From positions 372,001 to 436,000 of the forward strand of contig NZ_FUWZ01000004.1 of assembly GCF_900167135.1 (NCBI RefSeq): 64,000 nucleotides of DNA, read 5' to 3'. Source of the DNA: Chitinophaga eiseniae. Lineage in GTDB: Bacteria > Bacteroidota > Bacteroidia > Chitinophagales > Chitinophagaceae. The translations under genes were made by a program, and so were the position numbers. This document shows, piece after piece, positions 10,205 through 18,190 of the stretch. Each line of letters begins with the position of its first letter. Positions within the stretch are counted from its first letter, which is position 1. The notes under the pieces are model-generated. The model had not been told where the DNA came from, ran no database searches, and saw only the letters and a list, made by a program, of their open reading frames with translations.

Positions 10205-10241
10205 TGTATTTCTGCCGCAGAGAGTTCTGCTACATTTATGT
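10205..10241 (+). promoter_or_regulatory. possible Bacteroidetes-type promoter for the metalloprotease
   Basis: A TTTC element is followed, 18 bases later, by TACATTTA, which differs from the TAnnTTTG -7 consensus at the last base. It would leave a leader of about 100 nt before the metalloprotease start. That leader also contains a short direct repeat (AACAACCATC/AACAACCATT). This is a pattern match only. Confidence 0.3.
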
Positions 10242-10343
10242 AAACAACCATCAACAACCATTATTCACAAAAACCGATTCAAACCCAGAGCACTAAACTA
10301 TATCTATATAAACAACCCTTTTTTACCAAAATCTGAACTACCA

Positions 10344-13300
10344 ATGAAAAAAGTTTTACTTCTCGCAACAGCATTGTTGTGTAGTACCCTATCGTATGCG
10401 CAGGACTACTGGCGGCCGCATACCGATGTCGCCAGGATCGCCACCGACAAGGCCGTGGCGCGCCTCGCCTTTCCCGCTCAATACAAATTGTTTGACCTGA
10501 ACATGACGCCACTGCGAAGAGACGCATTCAGGACAGTAGGCAACGCCGCATCACAGGCGGTCATCATTTCCTTGCCGAATGCAGATGGAGAAATTGAACA
10601 GTACCAGATAGTGGAAGCTTCCAATTTCGAACCGGCGCTGCAAGCCCAATTCCCGGAGATAAGAGCATTTTCCGGAAAAGGTATTACCGACAAAAACGCG
10701 ACCCTGAAGCTGAGCATTTCCCCGCAGGGGTTACAGGCCATGGTTTTCCGTACGGAAAAACAAAATGAGTTCATTGAACCTTATTCTGCTGACCATACGG
10801 TGTACGCCGTATTCAAAAAACAACCGAAGACTTTACCGTGGAAATGTTCCACGCCCGAGCAGAAGCTGGCGTCCAGCATCGGTAACCAGGTAGGTACTGT
10901 GGCGCGTTCTACCGGCGATGCCAAAACGATGCGGCTGGCGCAATCGGTAACGGCGGAATACTCCAACTATTTCGGGGCTACCAGCGCCTCACAGGTATCA
11001 CTGGTACTGGCAGCGATCAACGCCACGCTGACCCGTTGTAACGGCGTTTATGAAAAAGACCTGGCACTGCATCTCAACCTGATTGCGGCCAGCACCAACG
11101 TGATTTATTACGATCCGAGCACAGACCCCTATTCCTCCGCCAGCTCAGGCGCGGGAGGAGCATGGAACAGTGAATTACAGAACACCCTCAACACAAAAAT
11201 CGGAGCAGCGAACTATGATATCGGCCACCTGTTCGGTGCATCCGGCGGTGGCGGCAACGCCGGTTGCATCGGCTGTATTTGTGTCGACAACTCCAAAGGC
11301 AGCGGTTTTACCTCTCCTGCCGACAACGTTCCACAAGGCGATAATTTCGATATCGACTATGTGGTGCATGAAGTGGGTCACCAGCTGGGCGCCAACCACA
11401 CTTTCTCCATGAGCAACGAAGGCACCGGCGTGAACGTGGAACCTGGCTCCGGCATCACCATTATGGGGTATGCCGGTATTACCAACCAGGACCTGGCGCC
11501 TCACTCCATCGCTTTCTATCATGCCGCTTCCATCGCGCAGATCCAGTCCAACCTTTCCGGTAAGACCTGCCCGGTAACGACCAGCATCTCCGGCACCAAC
11601 GCCACCCCGGTGGTGAATGCCGGTGGTAACTTTACCATTCCCATCAACACCCCGTTTGCCCTCACCGGCTCTGCAACAGATGCCAATGCCGGCGATGTGC
11701 TGACGTATTCCTGGGAACAGAACGATAACGCCACGTCTTCTCAGACAGGCAGCTCCAGCGTAGCCAGCGCCGCCAAAGCGTCCGGCCCCAACTGGATTTC
11801 CTATGCGCCTGTTACCACACCGGTAAGGTATTTTCCCAAACTGGCAACCATCCTCGCCGGCGGTTTAATATCCGGTCCCTTGACCGGCGGAGATGCCGGC
11901 GCTAATACAGAAGCACTAAGCTCCGTTTCCAGGACATTGAAGTTCCGTTTAACGGTAAGAGACAACGCGCCGTACAGTTCTACAGCGCCGGTGAGCATCG
12001 GGCAGACCAACTTCGCGGATGCCACGATCACCGTTAGCAACACCTCCGGGCCTTTTACCGTGACTGCCCCCAATACCAACGTATCATGGGCCGGTAATTC
12101 ATCGCAGACCGTCACCTGGAACGTGGCCAATACAACAGCGGCGCCTGTCAGCACCGCCAACGTAAAAATATCTATCTCTACCGACGGCGGTAACACCTTC
12201 AGCACCCTGGTGGCCAGCACTCCTAACGATGGCAGCGAAGCGGTAACGATTCCCAATACGCCCACCACCACCGCCAGGATAAAAGTGGAAGCGGTAGGTA
12301 ATATCTTCTTTGATATCTCCAATACCAACTTCACCATTACCGCCGGCTCCGGTTGCGCTGCCCCGGGCGGACTGGCAGCTTCCGCTATTACCACCACCTC
12401 GGCTACCATAGAATGGACCGCTGTGAGCGGTGCGGTATCGTATGATGTGGATTACAAAGCCACTACCTCCGGTACATGGACCAACGTGGCCACCGGAACG
12501 ACAGCCGTTTCTGCCAGTCTCACCGGTCTTACCACCGGGACCACCTACGATTACCGGATAAGGACCAATTGCAGCAGTGGTAGCAGCACTTATTCAACGG
12601 CGCAGTTTACCACTACGTCAACAGGCAGCTGTAACGCACCGACCGGCTTAACCAGCTCCGGTGTGACCGCTGCCGGCGCTACCGTTAGCTGGGCAGCTGT
12701 GAGCGGCGCCGTAAGCTATGATGTGGATTATAAGCCCAATGCTTCTTCCACATGGACCAATGCCGCCACTGCCACCACTTCCTTGTCGGTTAATTTAAGC
12801 GGTTTAACGTCCATTACCTTGTATGACTGGAGAGTAAGGACCAACTGCTCAAGCGGCAACAGTAGTTATGCAGCGGCGCAATTCACCACTTTAACGTCCT
12901 CCGGTTGCGCCAACCCGTTGGATAATTCCACCAACGATACCCGGCCTGGCGCTGCCACTATTCCGTTTAATACCGATGTTACCGGGCTGATCAGCCCAAG
13001 TGGTGATATCGATCACTATAAATTTGTGATCACCACCAGAGGTACTATTACTATTACTCTGAAGACGCTGCCTGGCGACTATGACCTGAAACTGTTGAAC
13101 AGCGCAGGGTCCCAGGTGGCCATTTCGCAGGCAGCGGGTACCAGCAATGAAACCATCAGCAGAACAGTAGCCGCAGGTACTTACTATGCACAGGTGTACG
13201 GTTACAGTGGCGCCAACAGCCCCACTTCCTGCTATACCCTGCGGGTACAGACAGGTACCGCCAGCCGGGGAGAAGAAGCTGTGATTGGTAAAGATGTGAT

Positions 13301-13547
13301 CACCAAAGAGCAGAAAGTGGATGTATTCCCTAACCCGGTCAACAACATTATGAACATTAACCTGACAGGGTTTACAGGAAAAACAGAAGTGAGCCTGCTG
13401 GATGTAAATGGTCGCGAGGTATTGCGTCGTGAAGTAGGCATCGTTAATACTCAGCTGGACATTTCGTCCCTGCCTCCGGGTGTGTACCTGGTAAGAGTGA
13501 AGAACGGCGTAAAACAGGTGTATCTGAAAAAGATTGTTAAACAATAG
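10344..13547 (+). CDS. secreted reprolysin-like zinc metalloprotease with FN3, PPC and T9SS sorting domains
   Basis: A 1067-residue exported protein. Residues 1-20 are a signal peptide ending SYAQ. The catalytic domain carries the extended zinc motif HEVGHQLGANH (342-352) and a Met-turn (ITIMGYAG), as in metzincins of the reprolysin/M12B-like group common in Bacteroidetes. After it come Ig-like segments, two fibronectin type III repeats (both with GAVSYDVDYK; about 670-850), a pre-peptidase C-terminal beta-sandwich (about 855-960; SPSGDIDHYKF), and a C-terminal type IX sorting domain (DVFPNPVNN to VYLKKIVKQ). It is predicted to be exported through the outer membrane and to degrade extracellular protein. 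Strong terminators bracket it, so it is monocistronic. Substrate is unknown. Confidence 0.92.
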   Translation: MKKVLLLATALLCSTLSYAQDYWRPHTDVARIATDKAVARLAFPAQYKLFDLNMTPLRRDAFRTVGNAASQAVIISLPNADGEIEQYQIVEASNFEPALQAQFPEIRAFSGKGITDKNATLKLSISPQGLQAMVFRTEKQNEFIEPYSADHTVYAVFKKQPKTLPWKCSTPEQKLASSIGNQVGTVARSTGDAKTMRLAQSVTAEYSNYFGATSASQVSLVLAAINATLTRCNGVYEKDLALHLNLIAASTNVIYYDPSTDPYSSASSGAGGAWNSELQNTLNTKIGAANYDIGHLFGASGGGGNAGCIGCICVDNSKGSGFTSPADNVPQGDNFDIDYVVHEVGHQLGANHTFSMSNEGTGVNVEPGSGITIMGYAGITNQDLAPHSIAFYHAASIAQIQSNLSGKTCPVTTSISGTNATPVVNAGGNFTIPINTPFALTGSATDANAGDVLTYSWEQNDNATSSQTGSSSVASAAKASGPNWISYAPVTTPVRYFPKLATILAGGLISGPLTGGDAGANTEALSSVSRTLKFRLTVRDNAPYSSTAPVSIGQTNFADATITVSNTSGPFTVTAPNTNVSWAGNSSQTVTWNVANTTAAPVSTANVKISISTDGGNTFSTLVASTPNDGSEAVTIPNTPTTTARIKVEAVGNIFFDISNTNFTITAGSGCAAPGGLAASAITTTSATIEWTAVSGAVSYDVDYKATTSGTWTNVATGTTAVSASLTGLTTGTTYDYRIRTNCSSGSSTYSTAQFTTTSTGSCNAPTGLTSSGVTAAGATVSWAAVSGAVSYDVDYKPNASSTWTNAATATTSLSVNLSGLTSITLYDWRVRTNCSSGNSSYAAAQFTTLTSSGCANPLDNSTNDTRPGAATIPFNTDVTGLISPSGDIDHYKFVITTRGTITITLKTLPGDYDLKLLNSAGSQVAISQAAGTSNETISRTVAAGTYYAQVYGYSGANSPTSCYTLRVQTGTASRGEEAVIGKDVITKEQKVDVFPNPVNNIMNINLTGFTGKTEVSLLDVNGREVLRREVGIVNTQLDISSLPPGVYLVRVKNGVKQVYLKKIVKQ

Positions 13548-13559
13548 AACACACAGGAT

Positions 13560-13612
13560 CTGATAAACAAACAGGGCGCCTCTTTACGGGAGGCGCCCTG
13601 TTTGTTTATCAG
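13560..13612. terminator. long perfect inverted repeat, terminator after the metalloprotease
   Basis: Two 23-bp arms (13560-13582 and 13590-13612) are perfect reverse complements around a 7-nt loop, with a GC-rich top (GGGCGCC) and AT-rich base. It begins 12 bp after the stop and is followed by an A/T-rich tail. It is the longest perfect hairpin I noticed in the window. A terminator is the simplest reading. Confidence 0.8.
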
Positions 13613-13642
13613 AATTATTTTAATTTTAGGAAAATACAGGAA

Positions 13643-14470
13643 ATGGATACCGGTCATCTGGTCAGGGTATATGATACCCTGCATTTTATCGAACAGCACT
13701 ATCACCGGCTTATTTCCATCAAAGAGCTGGAACAGGTATCTCACTACTCGTACCGGAATATCCAGCGGATATTTAAATATACCTGCGGAGAAACCATCGG
13801 CGCTTACCAGCAGCGGTTGAAGGTAGAGAATGCGTATAAGATGATCCTGTACACCCGGGAAACGCTTTCTTCTATTGCGCTGGAGGTTGGGTTTGCCAAT
13901 GTAGCTTCGTTTTCCAAGGCCTTCCGGCAGCATTTCGGGATGGCGCCCAGTGAGGCCAGGGAGCGTAAATTGCCGCTGCTGGCCCGGGCGGAGATCGTGC
14001 CGCTGGAAACAGAAGAACGGCTGATACCGGAAATCATCTACGTACCGCCGGTTACTGTCTATTATCAAAGCGCTTTTATCGATTATAACCATGCAGCGGT
14101 GGAAGAACTGTGGGAGCAGTTGATGGCGCATCAGTTTACCGCGCCCGGAACGGAATTCTATGGCGTTGTGGCCGATGAACCGTTGATACGGGAAAGCCTG
14201 GCATGCCGGTACGATGCCTGTGCCTCCAGGCAGGCAGAGAAAGGCGTACTGCCATCAAAAACAATTCCGGCGGGCAGATATGCCTGTTTTATGCACTATG
14301 GCAGTTATGAAACCATAGAGGAGACCTATGGGAAAATTTACGCTGGCTGGATACTGGAAACCAGGCTGGAATTCGCCCCGACGCCCATCATCGAAAAATA
14401 TATAAAACACCCCGATAATACTACTGCCGTAGAAGAACAGGAAACAGCGATATGGCTGCCGCTTCAATAA
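13643..14470 (+). CDS. AraC-family regulator with GyrI-like effector domain
   Basis: A 275-residue cytoplasmic regulator of the Rob/TipAL-like design. The AraC helix-turn-helix pair sits at the N-terminus (residues 1-110; YRNIQRIFKYTCGETIGAYQ, EVGFANVASFSKAFRQHFG). The C-terminal half (about 125-275) is a GyrI-like/SOUL-type small-molecule binding domain (FYGVVADEPLI, PAGRYACFMHYGSYETIEETY). Members typically sense hydrophobic or cationic compounds and activate efflux or detoxification genes. No such target is adjacent. The start is the ATG at 13643, and the gene ends before a deiminase gene with a possible promoter of its own. Ligand and targets are unknown. Confidence 0.9.
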   Translation: MDTGHLVRVYDTLHFIEQHYHRLISIKELEQVSHYSYRNIQRIFKYTCGETIGAYQQRLKVENAYKMILYTRETLSSIALEVGFANVASFSKAFRQHFGMAPSEARERKLPLLARAEIVPLETEERLIPEIIYVPPVTVYYQSAFIDYNHAAVEELWEQLMAHQFTAPGTEFYGVVADEPLIRESLACRYDACASRQAEKGVLPSKTIPAGRYACFMHYGSYETIEETYGKIYAGWILETRLEFAPTPIIEKYIKHPDNTTAVEEQETAIWLPLQ

Positions 14471-14510
14471 GATTGTCAATTCCGGACAACAGGATGGGAA
14501 AATGCTGTGA

Positions 14511-14518
14511 TAGTTTTG
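14511..14518 (+). promoter_or_regulatory. possible -7 promoter element of the deiminase gene
   Basis: TAGTTTTG exactly matches the TAnnTTTG -7 consensus of Bacteroidetes promoters and lies 23 bp before the start codon. I see no good TTTG -33 element at the right distance, so the assignment is tentative. Confidence 0.35.
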
Positions 14519-14541
14519 TGCTATCAAAATTTTAGCTTTTA

Positions 14542-15663
14542 ATGACAAACAAAATGACAACAACACTGATGGTCCTTTCTGCGCTGATAATGTCCTGTGG
14601 CAAGGAGGATACCGGCGCTCCCGTGTCCCCGGCGGACACCACTGTTTTGTACCGCATGCCGGAAGAAGCGGCGCCACATGAAGGCACCTGGTTGCAGTGG
14701 CCGCACGAGTATCAATATGGAAAAGCCTACAGGAACAGGCTGGACGCTACCTGGACCGCCATGACGCAGGCGCTGGTACCGGGGGAGAAAGTGCACCTGA
14801 TCGTGTATGACCAGGATGAAAAAGAGCGGGTCACCGAACTGCTGCAAAACGCACAGGTGCCGCTGACAAACGTGGATTTTACCGTCCATCCCACAGACGA
14901 CGTATGGGTACGGGATAACGGGCCCATATTTGTAAAAGACAAACAGGGGCGGCTGGTGATGGAAGACTGGGGTTTTAATGGATGGGGCAACAAAGCCGCT
15001 TTCGATAATTGCGACAGGATCCCGGAGGTTATCGCGGCCAACAGCGGTATACAGCGTATAGACCTCAATAAGGTAATGATCAACGAAGGCGGCAGCGTGG
15101 AAATGGACGGCAGCGGCGTGCTGATGGCCTGCAAAAGTTCCATACTGAATACTAACCGTAACCCTGGCATGACACAGCAGGAGGCGGAAGCGCTGTTTAC
15201 GAAGTACCTGGGCGTTACCCGGTTCATCTGGCTGGAAGGGCGTGCCGGCCTGGATATTACGGATATGCATATTGATGGCTTTGCCCGCTTTGCCGACGGC
15301 AACACGATCATCACCATGTCGGAAGAAGACCTGGATTACTGGCAGGTGCCCCAGCAGGACATCCGCCGGCTGTACCAGGCGGTCAACAGCCATGACGCTG
15401 CTTACAAGTTCGTGAAGGTACCGCTGACCCGGAATAATGTGGTGACCACCTACGGGAAAAATGTAGGAAAAGGATCGTATATCAATTTCTATATCGCTAA
15501 TAATACGGTGCTGGTGCCCAATTACAATGACCCCAACGATGCTGTGGCGAATAATATTATCCAGGCGCTGTATCCGGGAAGGAAAGTGGTAGGGATAGAT
15601 TGCCGCAACCTGTTTGCTAACGGAGGAATGGTACACTGCGTAACGCAGCAGCAACCCAGGTAG
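14542..15663 (+). CDS. agmatine deiminase / PAD-family lipoprotein
   Basis: A 373-residue protein of the porphyromonas-type peptidylarginine deiminase / agmatine deiminase family, which hydrolyses guanidino groups to ureido groups plus ammonia. Family blocks are present: HEGTWLQWP, DDVWVRDNGP (substrate acid pair), NEGGSVEMDG, ITDMHIDGFARF (catalytic His) and the nucleophile Cys366 in GGMVHCVTQQ. Unlike the usual cytoplasmic agmatine deiminase it has a lipoprotein signal (LIMSC, Cys19), so it should be membrane-anchored outside the cytoplasm. No N-carbamoylputrescine amidase gene, the normal partner, is nearby. The substrate may be agmatine or peptide arginine. The start is at 14542, and 14554 is an equally possible ATG. 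Confidence 0.9.
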   Translation: MTNKMTTTLMVLSALIMSCGKEDTGAPVSPADTTVLYRMPEEAAPHEGTWLQWPHEYQYGKAYRNRLDATWTAMTQALVPGEKVHLIVYDQDEKERVTELLQNAQVPLTNVDFTVHPTDDVWVRDNGPIFVKDKQGRLVMEDWGFNGWGNKAAFDNCDRIPEVIAANSGIQRIDLNKVMINEGGSVEMDGSGVLMACKSSILNTNRNPGMTQQEAEALFTKYLGVTRFIWLEGRAGLDITDMHIDGFARFADGNTIITMSEEDLDYWQVPQQDIRRLYQAVNSHDAAYKFVKVPLTRNNVVTTYGKNVGKGSYINFYIANNTVLVPNYNDPNDAVANNIIQALYPGRKVVGIDCRNLFANGGMVHCVTQQQPR

Positions 15664-15673
15664 TGTTCAACGG

Positions 15674-15763
15674 TCAGCTGTGTTTAAACAGTTGGGCAAG
15701 CAGCTCGACAATGATACAGGCAACAAATATAACAGCTTTCAGGTTCTTTCTTAAATACGGCAT
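15674..15763 (-). CDS. possible 29-residue hydrophobic small protein
   Basis: A short minus-strand frame from the ATG at 15763 encodes 29 residues. It has a basic N-terminus (MPYLRKNLK), one hydrophobic stretch of about 15 residues (AVIFVACIIVELLA) and a short polar tail, the shape of a single-pass membrane peptide. It fills the gap between the deiminase and barstar-like genes on the opposite strand. There is no clear ribosome-binding site or homologue I recognise, so it may be chance. Confidence 0.3.
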   Translation of the reverse strand: MPYLRKNLKAVIFVACIIVELLAQLFKHS

Positions 15764-15870
15764 GGATAGTAGTTTAAACAGCTAAAAAGCTTTCGTTTTC
15801 CCAATATACAAAAAAAATCCGGAAAACCAAAGTGCCTGTATTTCACTACCTTGGCTGCAGAATACTTCGT

Positions 15871-16266
15871 ATGCAGCAAAAACAGTTCATCATAGAAGGA
15901 AGCCGGATCAATACCATTACAGACTTCTATACGGAAATAAACCGTTTATTCATGGCAGGGGAGGACTGGAAACTGGGCAACAGCCTGGATGGCTTTAATG
16001 ACCTGCTGCACGGCGGTTTTGGGGCAATCGCCGGAGAGGAGGCGATTGTGCTTGTCTGGAAAGACATCGCGCATAGTAAGGCGGCATTGGGAGTCGACGC
16101 CACCCGGAAGTATTATGAAGAGAAGCTATTGCCGGACTCACCGTTTAACCAGCGGCATTTTAAAGAAAAGCTGACGGAATTGAACATGGGCGGCGGCCAG
16201 ACTTATTTTGATATCCTGATGGAAATTATTGCAGACCATCCCAATATCAGGATCGTTACTGCCTGA
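15871..16266 (+). CDS. barstar-family ribonuclease-inhibitor-like protein
   Basis: A 131-residue protein starts at the ATG at 15871. An upstream ATG at 15832 adds 13 residues. It shows the barstar pattern: a first beta strand (FIIEGSRI), helix one (ITDFYTEINRLFM), then the WKLGNSLDGFNDLLHGGFG segment that in barstar packs against barnase, and later helices. The best-studied member blocks the secreted RNase barnase. No barnase-like or other nuclease toxin gene is next to it, so it could be an orphan immunity gene or have another partner. A TACCTTGG element at 15847-15854 fits a -7 box with one mismatch. A strong terminator follows. Confidence 0.82.
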   Translation: MQQKQFIIEGSRINTITDFYTEINRLFMAGEDWKLGNSLDGFNDLLHGGFGAIAGEEAIVLVWKDIAHSKAALGVDATRKYYEEKLLPDSPFNQRHFKEKLTELNMGGGQTYFDILMEIIADHPNIRIVTA

Positions 16267-16290
16267 CTAGACAATTAAAATAACGCTGAA

Positions 16291-16336
16291 AGCAGTGTAA
16301 AAAAGGATTTCTTCCTTTTTTTACACTGCTTTTTTT
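16291..16336 (+). terminator. terminator after the barstar-like gene
   Basis: A long stem (AGCAGTGTAAAAAAGGA paired with the T-rich complement ending ACACTGCT) closes directly into a run of seven T. It lies 24 bp after the stop. Confidence 0.88.
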
Positions 16337-16350
16337 ATTGCCTTCACCCT

Positions 16351-16381
16351 TTTTGTTATCGCCGGTGCCTGTATAATTTAT
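16351..16381 (+). promoter_or_regulatory. candidate promoter of the TlpA-like operon
   Basis: TTTTG is followed by 18 bases and TAATTTAT, close to the TTTG-N19-TAnnTTTG pattern. It sits directly after the preceding terminator and 24 bp before the TlpA-like start. Confidence 0.4.
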
Positions 16382-16404
16382 ATCAACCATTATCACATTT
16401 AGCG

Positions 16405-17370
16405 ATGATTATGAAAAGAATAGCTCTATGGGGAATGCTGCTGCTTCCTCTGGCAGGAATTTGCCGGCAACAGGACACTAAAGACAGCACGGCAGGAATG
16501 TTCGATCTGGAACCCGGTTTGGTGATGACTTTTTTATCCAAAGACAGTGTTGACAAAAAAGAGGTGCTTCGGGACATTGAGGTGTTGAATATCCTGTTGC
16601 GGAAGGACATCGGAGAGGCGGAAATGATCAGACAATTGCAGGTAATAGACCGGGTAAAGGACAGCGTGGCCTTCTATAATTTTGTTACAACGAAGCCTGC
16701 GGCCCTCTACCGTGAAAAACGTATTATGATGCAGCAATTTGTGGAAGCGCATCCCGATTCTTATGTCAGCCTGTATGAACTGGACTACAATCACGGAATG
16801 TACAGCGCAGACAGCTATGCTGTTGCTTATGGAAAGTTAAGCAACAGGCTGAAGAACACGCAGGCGGCGAAAAAAATCCGGGACAGGATCGCGTATTTAA
16901 AACAGATAGCACTTACCGGTATGCAGGCGCCGGATTTCACCCGTAAAAATCAATATCGTAAAACCGTTCGCCTGAGCGATTACAAAGGGAAATTAGTCAT
17001 TCTGGACTTCTGGGGCAGCTGGTGCGGCGCCTGCCGCCAGAGCCATCCTCATCTAAAAGAGTTGTATGCTGCATATAAAGACAAAGGGTTGGAGATCGTG
17101 GCTGTGGCCAACGAAAACGTACATGGGGATAAAACACCGCTGGACAAAGCGACCTCCAACTGGCTGGGGGCCATCAAAAAAGACGGGGTGGACTGGGTAC
17201 ATGTACTGAACGACGAAGGATCGGGAGGGATAGATATTGTGAAAGCCTTCCGGGTAACTTCTTATCCCACCAAGTTTCTGCTGGACAAGGACGGTAAAGT
17301 GCTGTTGCGTATAGAAGACGGGTTGAACGTGGAAATAGACCAGCTGGTCAAATCTATGCTGGAGAAGTAG
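16405..17370 (+). CDS. TlpA-like thioredoxin-fold disulfide reductase
   Basis: A 321-residue exported protein. The signal peptide (MKRIALWGMLLLPLAGICRQ) is followed by a poorly conserved helical N-terminal region of about 150 residues, typical of Bacteroidetes DUF4369/AhpC-TSA proteins. A thioredoxin domain then spans about 170-320, with the redox motif WCGAC inside LDFWGSWCGACRQSH and the cis-Pro loop YPTKF. It probably reduces or exchanges disulfides in the periplasm. Either 16405 or 16411 could be the start. The next gene begins 26 bp downstream and a beta-barrel gene follows, which suggests an operon for making or folding an envelope protein. Confidence 0.88.
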   Translation: MIMKRIALWGMLLLPLAGICRQQDTKDSTAGMFDLEPGLVMTFLSKDSVDKKEVLRDIEVLNILLRKDIGEAEMIRQLQVIDRVKDSVAFYNFVTTKPAALYREKRIMMQQFVEAHPDSYVSLYELDYNHGMYSADSYAVAYGKLSNRLKNTQAAKKIRDRIAYLKQIALTGMQAPDFTRKNQYRKTVRLSDYKGKLVILDFWGSWCGACRQSHPHLKELYAAYKDKGLEIVAVANENVHGDKTPLDKATSNWLGAIKKDGVDWVHVLNDEGSGGIDIVKAFRVTSYPTKFLLDKDGKVLLRIEDGLNVEIDQLVKSMLEK

Positions 17371-17396
17371 ACTCATTTAGAACCTGATACTGTACC

Positions 17397-18185
17397 ATGA
17401 AAAAATTACACGTTCAATTGTTGCTCCGGCGTCTCTGGTGCCTGTTATTTTTAGGTTTTTGTCTGACGGATGTCTGCCGGGCACAATCTTCTCCGCCGGG
17501 CAACGTGGTCATTGATGGCCAGCTGAAGGAGTGGGGAGATACTTTACGCTACTACGACAAGGCGGCCCGCCTTTACTACGATGTACATAATGACCATGAT
17601 TTCCTGTATATCGCGCTGCGGCGTCCTAAGCATGCCTGGAAGATAGTACTGGCAGAGCGGATGTCATTTGAGATCAGCAAAGACAAGGACGATAAGGACG
17701 GCCTTAAAATTTTTTATCCGGGACACTTTACTTTGAATAAGGACGATATGTGGAACTTTCTCGAAGTTAAAAGAGCGGGTGGGCAGTCCTTTGATACATT
17801 GACGATCTACAATGATTACGGGTTACAGGCTGCTGGCGGATTCTGGGAGCAGGAACAGAAAACCCGCAAATCGTCGGCCGGTGATATGTTGTTGTCTGCC
17901 GTCCCTGCTTCGGTCAATGGTATGCCGTCAACAACAGAAGCGCCCAAAGAGACGGTTACCGGTATTGTGGGAGCCGATTGTGAGTTGGCCATTCCCATGA
18001 AACTGCTGCCGGCAACAAGCGGTGCGGTCTATATACAGATTGTTATCCCCGGAGAAAAAGATATTGTGGCCGCGCTTAACGGCGTGGGGTACCTGGCCGG
18101 GTTTAACATGGAGCGAGGTACACCGGAAGCTGTCGATGATCTCATGGTCGAATCAAAATTATCCATTACCTATCGCCTAAAATAA
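17397..18185 (+). CDS. exported protein with CBM9/DOMON-like fold
   Basis: A 262-residue protein with a long signal peptide ending VCRAQ. The mature part opens with VIDGQLKEWGDTLRYYD, which matches the start of carbohydrate-binding family 9-like / DOMON-type beta-sandwiches, where DG-x-x-x-EW is characteristic. It continues with strands such as DFLYIALRR and MSFEISKDKDDKDGLKI. Such domains bind sugars or haem, but the ligand here is unknown. It is sandwiched between a TlpA-like protein (26 bp) and an outer-membrane barrel (5 bp) and is probably co-translated with the barrel. Confidence 0.65.
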   Translation: MKKLHVQLLLRRLWCLLFLGFCLTDVCRAQSSPPGNVVIDGQLKEWGDTLRYYDKAARLYYDVHNDHDFLYIALRRPKHAWKIVLAERMSFEISKDKDDKDGLKIFYPGHFTLNKDDMWNFLEVKRAGGQSFDTLTIYNDYGLQAAGGFWEQEQKTRKSSAGDMLLSAVPASVNGMPSTTEAPKETVTGIVGADCELAIPMKLLPATSGAVYIQIVIPGEKDIVAALNGVGYLAGFNMERGTPEAVDDLMVESKLSITYRLK

Positions 18186-18190
18186 GTCGC

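Noticed and set aside
12400..12890. Two similar DNA segments of about 250 bp in the metalloprotease gene
   Set aside because: They encode tandem fibronectin type III domains, an ordinary protein repeat and not a mobile or CRISPR-like element.
14539..15654. Minus-strand open frame of 371 codons opposite the deiminase gene
   Set aside because: Covers almost exactly the real gene; the plus-strand frame has all catalytic motifs.
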